Source: Ardenticatenales bacterium (GTDB lineage: Bacteria; Chloroflexota; Anaerolineae; Ardenticatenales; Ardenticatenaceae). From it: a stretch of DNA of 8,353 nt. The stretch lies in the NCBI GenBank assembly GCA_013812995.1, contig JACCSL010000210.1, positions 1 through 8,353 of the forward strand, written 5' to 3'. Position 1 is the first letter of the stretch, and every line of letters starts with the position of its first letter. Shown here piece after piece: positions 6,855 through 8,353 of this stretch. A program made the translations under genes and the position numbers. The notes under the pieces are model-generated. The model made no database searches and was not told where the DNA came from. It saw only the letters and a list, made by a program, of their open reading frames with translations.

Positions 6855-8072
6855 CTACATAACAAAGTCACTGATATGGTTCGTTCCGAAGGTGTAGTTG
6901 AGTCCACCACCAATAACAAACTCCAACTCTTCCTCAGTCAGTTCATCCGGAGTGAGACCATTCTCCAGGTTCATCAACAGTTCTCGTGTGATGGGTACCA
7001 GAGGCAGGATGCCTGGGGTGGGACGTTTGCCATCCGCAATCAGATTCAGCGCCCGCTGGGCGAAGAGGGAGCAGGCATGGTCAGGGGCGGCCAGCGAGCG
7101 GTCCAGCACCTCACGATAGAGTTGCGCGGCACGGGCAATCTCGCCAGCAGCCAGGTAGAGGTAGGCAAGGTTGAGGGAACTGTGCAGGTCTCCCTCGACA
7201 TCACCGGCACTGAGCGCCATTGGCACGCCCTGGTCGAGTAGCTCGCGGGCGCGCTCCAGGTTGCCAAGGATAGTCTCCGCCTTGGCAAGGCCGATCAGCG
7301 CGCGCCCGACACCCAAACGGCTACCAATGCTACGGAATATCGCCAGGCTCTGTTCGCGTAGAACCTGAGCCTCCTCATAGGCCCCCGTATTGATTTTCCA
7401 GTCTGCGAGGTTGTTGTAGCAGATCGCGAGCATGCGTGCGTCGTTTTGAGACTTTGCCATCTCAATCGCCTGCTCGTGGTAGCTCATGGCGGCAAAGGCT
7501 TCGGCCATGCTAGACGCGCAGCCTTTACCCACGAGCCCACCCATAATCAAGCCTTCATCGTTAAGCTCGTGGCCGATTGTTTCGATGCGCTCCCAGAGGT
7601 CGTAGGCTAGACGATTATCCCCCGTCTCTTTGTGGAACTGGGCCTGCACATGCAGCGCCAGCGCCAGCAAGCGGCGATCATTGGTTTCCTCAGCCAACTG
7701 TTGGGCCTGCTCGGCACACTCCAGCGAGAGGAGACGCTGACCGATAAGGTCATAGACTTTCGCAAGGCCATGGAGTGCCAACCCCTCCAGAACCTTGTCG
7801 CCCAATGCCCGGGCGTCCTCCACCATGAGGGTAAACGCTTCCTTCGCTTTCATACGCACATTGCCTGTAATCAAGGCCATATGGCCGAGACGGTGGCAAA
7901 GTTGTGCATGCTCCCGCAGATCAGCGTTCTTTAACTGCGCGGAGATTTCGTCAAGCACCCGCTGCCAGTCGCGGCGCACATCACCGCTGGACACATAGGT
8001 TCCGCTCTTGGTGTCCGCGGGGGTGCCCCATAGGGCTATTGCCATTAATTCACGTACCTGGGTATCGCTCAT
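6855..8072 (-). CDS. TPR-repeat protein with a C-terminal double-glycine leader and 16-residue peptide tail (candidate exporter substrate)
   Basis: A 405-residue cytoplasmic protein with no signal peptide, membrane span or recognisable DNA-binding domain. Residues of about 55-332 form seven helix-pair repeats (TPR-like) with a period of 40 residues. The turn dipeptides fall at 91-92, 131-132, 171-172, 210-211, 250-251, 290-291 and 330-331 (GD, ND, ND, ND, GS, GD, PD). A linker with four prolines (351-360) follows. Residues 375-389, PDELTEEELEFVIGG, match the double-glycine leader consensus: L378 (-12), E382 (-8), L383 (-7), V386 (-4), G388/G389. Sixteen residues remain, without Cys. The ATG at 8072 has GAGGAGG 10 nt upstream (8083-8089). 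The gene precedes a C39 exporter pair and is separated from it by an attenuator-like hairpin, so the C-terminus is the best visible candidate for the exporter's cargo. Alternatively the tail may only dock the TPR protein onto the C39 domain, or the TPR part may act as sensor or chaperone. The repeat and leader assignments are seen; the role is inferred. Confidence 0.9.
   Translation of the reverse strand: MSDTQVRELMAIALWGTPADTKSGTYVSSGDVRRDWQRVLDEISAQLKNADLREHAQLCHRLGHMALITGNVRMKAKEAFTLMVEDARALGDKVLEGLALHGLAKVYDLIGQRLLSLECAEQAQQLAEETNDRRLLALALHVQAQFHKETGDNRLAYDLWERIETIGHELNDEGLIMGGLVGKGCASSMAEAFAAMSYHEQAIEMAKSQNDARMLAICYNNLADWKINTGAYEEAQVLREQSLAIFRSIGSRLGVGRALIGLAKAETILGNLERARELLDQGVPMALSAGDVEGDLHSSLNLAYLYLAAGEIARAAQLYREVLDRSLAAPDHACSLFAQRALNLIADGKRPTPGILPLVPITRELLMNLENGLTPDELTEEELEFVIGGGLNYTFGTNHISDFVM
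6858..6974 (-). other. C-terminal leader plus core segment; possible internal translation start giving a 39-residue precursor peptide
   Basis: In frame with the TPR gene, ATG at 6972-6974 (M367) would start a 39-residue product, MNLENGLTPDEL... ending ...ISDFVM. It would consist of a 23-residue acidic leader ending in GG, plus the 16-residue core (6858-6905). This is the size and form of a stand-alone bacteriocin/NHLM-like precursor. Upstream on the - strand is CGAGAACTGTTG before ATG, a weak GAG-type ribosome site 8 nt away, so independent translation is possible but not strongly signalled. The core has no Cys, so thioether or disulfide formation is excluded; it has Thr and Ser but no modifying enzyme is nearby. 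The leader match is clear; whether this is a separate product is open. Confidence 0.4.
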
Positions 8073-8109
8073 GGGAAAACTGCCTCCTCAACTAAAAAGG
8101 ATGGAAATA

Positions 8110-8150
8110 GGGGGTGAACTGACAGGACTCTACGAACTTCGGGGGGTGAA
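8110..8150 (-). repeat. Two direct copies of TTCACCCCC in the operon leader, 32 bp apart
   Basis: On the - strand TTCACCCCC occurs at 8150-8142 and again at 8118-8110. The 32-bp spacing is about three helical turns. The octamer TTCACCCC also forms the 5' end of the terminator stem at 6850-6843. The two upstream copies lie between the promoter-like elements and the ribosome binding site of the TPR gene, where a protein or RNA contact could affect expression. They may also be chance C-rich matches. Confidence 0.35.
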
Positions 8151-8177
8151 GGTGAGGCATCAAAAGAAGTCCATAAG

Positions 8178-8199
8178 CCACTTTAGCTCCGAGTGGAGC
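8178..8199 (-). promoter_or_regulatory. Small overlapping hairpins in the predicted 5' leader of the TPR-exporter operon
   Basis: GCTCC (8186-8190) pairs with GGAGC (8195-8199) across 4 nt. Alternatively CCACT (8178-8182) pairs with AGTGG (8192-8196) across 9 nt. The two 5-bp stems share bases and cannot form together. They lie just downstream of the predicted promoter. Short stems like these occur by chance, so confidence is low. Confidence 0.25.
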
Positions 8200-8208
8200 G
8201 TAGGGGTT

Positions 8209-8244
8209 ACTATACTACATAAGTACAGATTGGACTTTTGACAA
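8209..8244 (-). promoter_or_regulatory. Possible promoter of the TPR-exporter operon
   Basis: On the - strand TTGTCA (8244-8239) matches the -35 consensus at 5 of 6 positions. TATGTA (8221-8216) follows at a 17-bp spacing as a weak -10. A better -10, TATAGT (8214-8209, 5 of 6, preceded by TG in extended -10 style), lies 7 bp further on and could be used instead. The leader to the ATG at 8072 would be about 130 nt. It is the most AT-rich part of the intergenic region. Identified by eye only. Confidence 0.4.
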
Positions 8245-8256
8245 TGCGAAGCAACC

Positions 8257-8275
8257 TCAACTTACGCTGAGTTGA
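8257..8275. promoter_or_regulatory. Inverted repeat TCAACT-N7-AGTTGA upstream of the operon promoter
   Basis: TCAACT (8257-8262) and AGTTGA (8270-8275) form a perfect 6-bp inverted repeat with 13-bp half-site spacing, centred about 25 bp upstream of the proposed -35 box. This is a position used by activator sites. No U-tract follows on either strand, so it is not a terminator. An operator function is a guess from symmetry and position. Confidence 0.3.
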
Positions 8276-8310
8276 AGAAGGTCTTATAGGGTTGAGGAAT
8301 TGCGCCGAAA

Positions 8311-8353
8311 TTAGGCCGCTTTGGCGGTTGTGCGGCGCTTGACGATCACTTTA
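8311..8353 (-). CDS. Possible 3' end of an upstream gene, mostly outside the window
   Basis: Only one - strand frame is open to the window edge. It reads 13 codons, KVIVKRRTTAKAA, and ends with TAA (8313-8311). The basic, Ala-rich tail is plausible for a protein C-terminus but far too short to identify. A small stem CCGC-N4-GCGG (8316-8327) overlaps the stop region. If the gene is real it is co-directional with the TPR-exporter operon and 238 nt upstream of it. It could be chance. Confidence 0.3.
   Translation of the reverse strand, partial: KVIVKRRTTAKAA

Larger units (their letters stand above)
8073..8310. other. Intergenic region upstream of the TPR-exporter operon
   Basis: No convincing gene is seen here on either strand. 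The region holds the promoter-like boxes, inverted and direct repeats described separately, and the strong GAGGAGG ribosome site at 8083-8089. A 22-codon frame on the - strand (8160-8092) has no ribosome site and is not called. Confidence 0.6.

Noticed and set aside
6858..6905. Core peptide as a lanthipeptide or thiazole-type modified peptide
   Set aside because: The core has no Cys, and no LanM, LanB/C, YcaO or radical SAM gene is present in the window.
8092..8160. A 22-codon ORF on the - strand in the operon leader, considered as a leader peptide or free precursor
   Set aside because: It has no ribosome binding site, no leader motif and no regulatory codon run, and it ends in the region of the TPR gene's own ribosome site.
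8238..8243. TTGACA on the + strand as a rightward -35 box
   Set aside because: No -10-like hexamer lies 15-19 bp downstream, and no + strand gene start is seen before the window ends.

Overview
The window is 8,353 bp of GC-rich bacterial DNA in two convergent blocks. The left block (about 1-2560, + strand) has the 3' end of a secreted-type protein that looks like the tail of an S8 serine peptidase, an enoyl-CoA hydratase/isomerase gene, and a complete secreted subtilisin-like protease. The first and third end in clear intrinsic terminators. The right block (about 8240-2592, - strand) is a compact export operon: a TPR-repeat protein gene, an ABC transporter with an N-terminal C39 peptidase domain, and a second ABC transporter without the peptidase. 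The layout of the transporter pair matches the NHLM-type bacteriocin exporters (peptidase/ATP-binding subunit followed by ATP-binding subunit). The organism cannot be fixed from sequence alone. The gene style (secreted S8 proteases, NHLM-type exporters, long TPR proteins, high GC) would fit a Chloroflexota/Ktedonobacteria-like or actinobacterial genome; this is an inference of low confidence.

The main point of interest is the gene upstream of the transporters. Its 405-residue product has seven helical repeats with an almost exact 40-residue period, then a proline-containing linker, and then a textbook double-glycine leader (L at -12, E at -8, L at -7, V at -4, GG at -2/-1) followed by only 16 residues, GLNYTFGTNHISDFVM, before the stop. 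No separate precursor peptide gene and no modification enzyme (LanM, YcaO, radical SAM) is visible. The simplest reading is that the TPR protein itself carries the cargo for the C39 transporter at its C-terminus, or that the last 39 codons are also translated from an internal ATG. Either would be an unusual precursor architecture: a TPR scaffold fused to a short, cysteine-free peptide that could be a signal or bacteriocin.

Regulatory layout supports this. A possible promoter (8209-8244) and an upstream inverted repeat precede the TPR gene. A strong 14-bp hairpin with a U-tract sits between the TPR gene and the transporters, as expected where precursor must be made in excess over exporter. The first transporter then has its own Shine-Dalgarno sequence just after the U-tract, and the second starts 3 nt after the first ends. 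On the + strand the enoyl-CoA hydratase has a good -10/-35 pair that overlaps the upstream candidate TTG start and favours a GTG start at 299.

The stretch 8073-8353 upstream of the operon holds no complete gene. It has the promoter-like elements, small inverted and direct repeats, and at the extreme edge perhaps the last 13 codons of another - strand gene.
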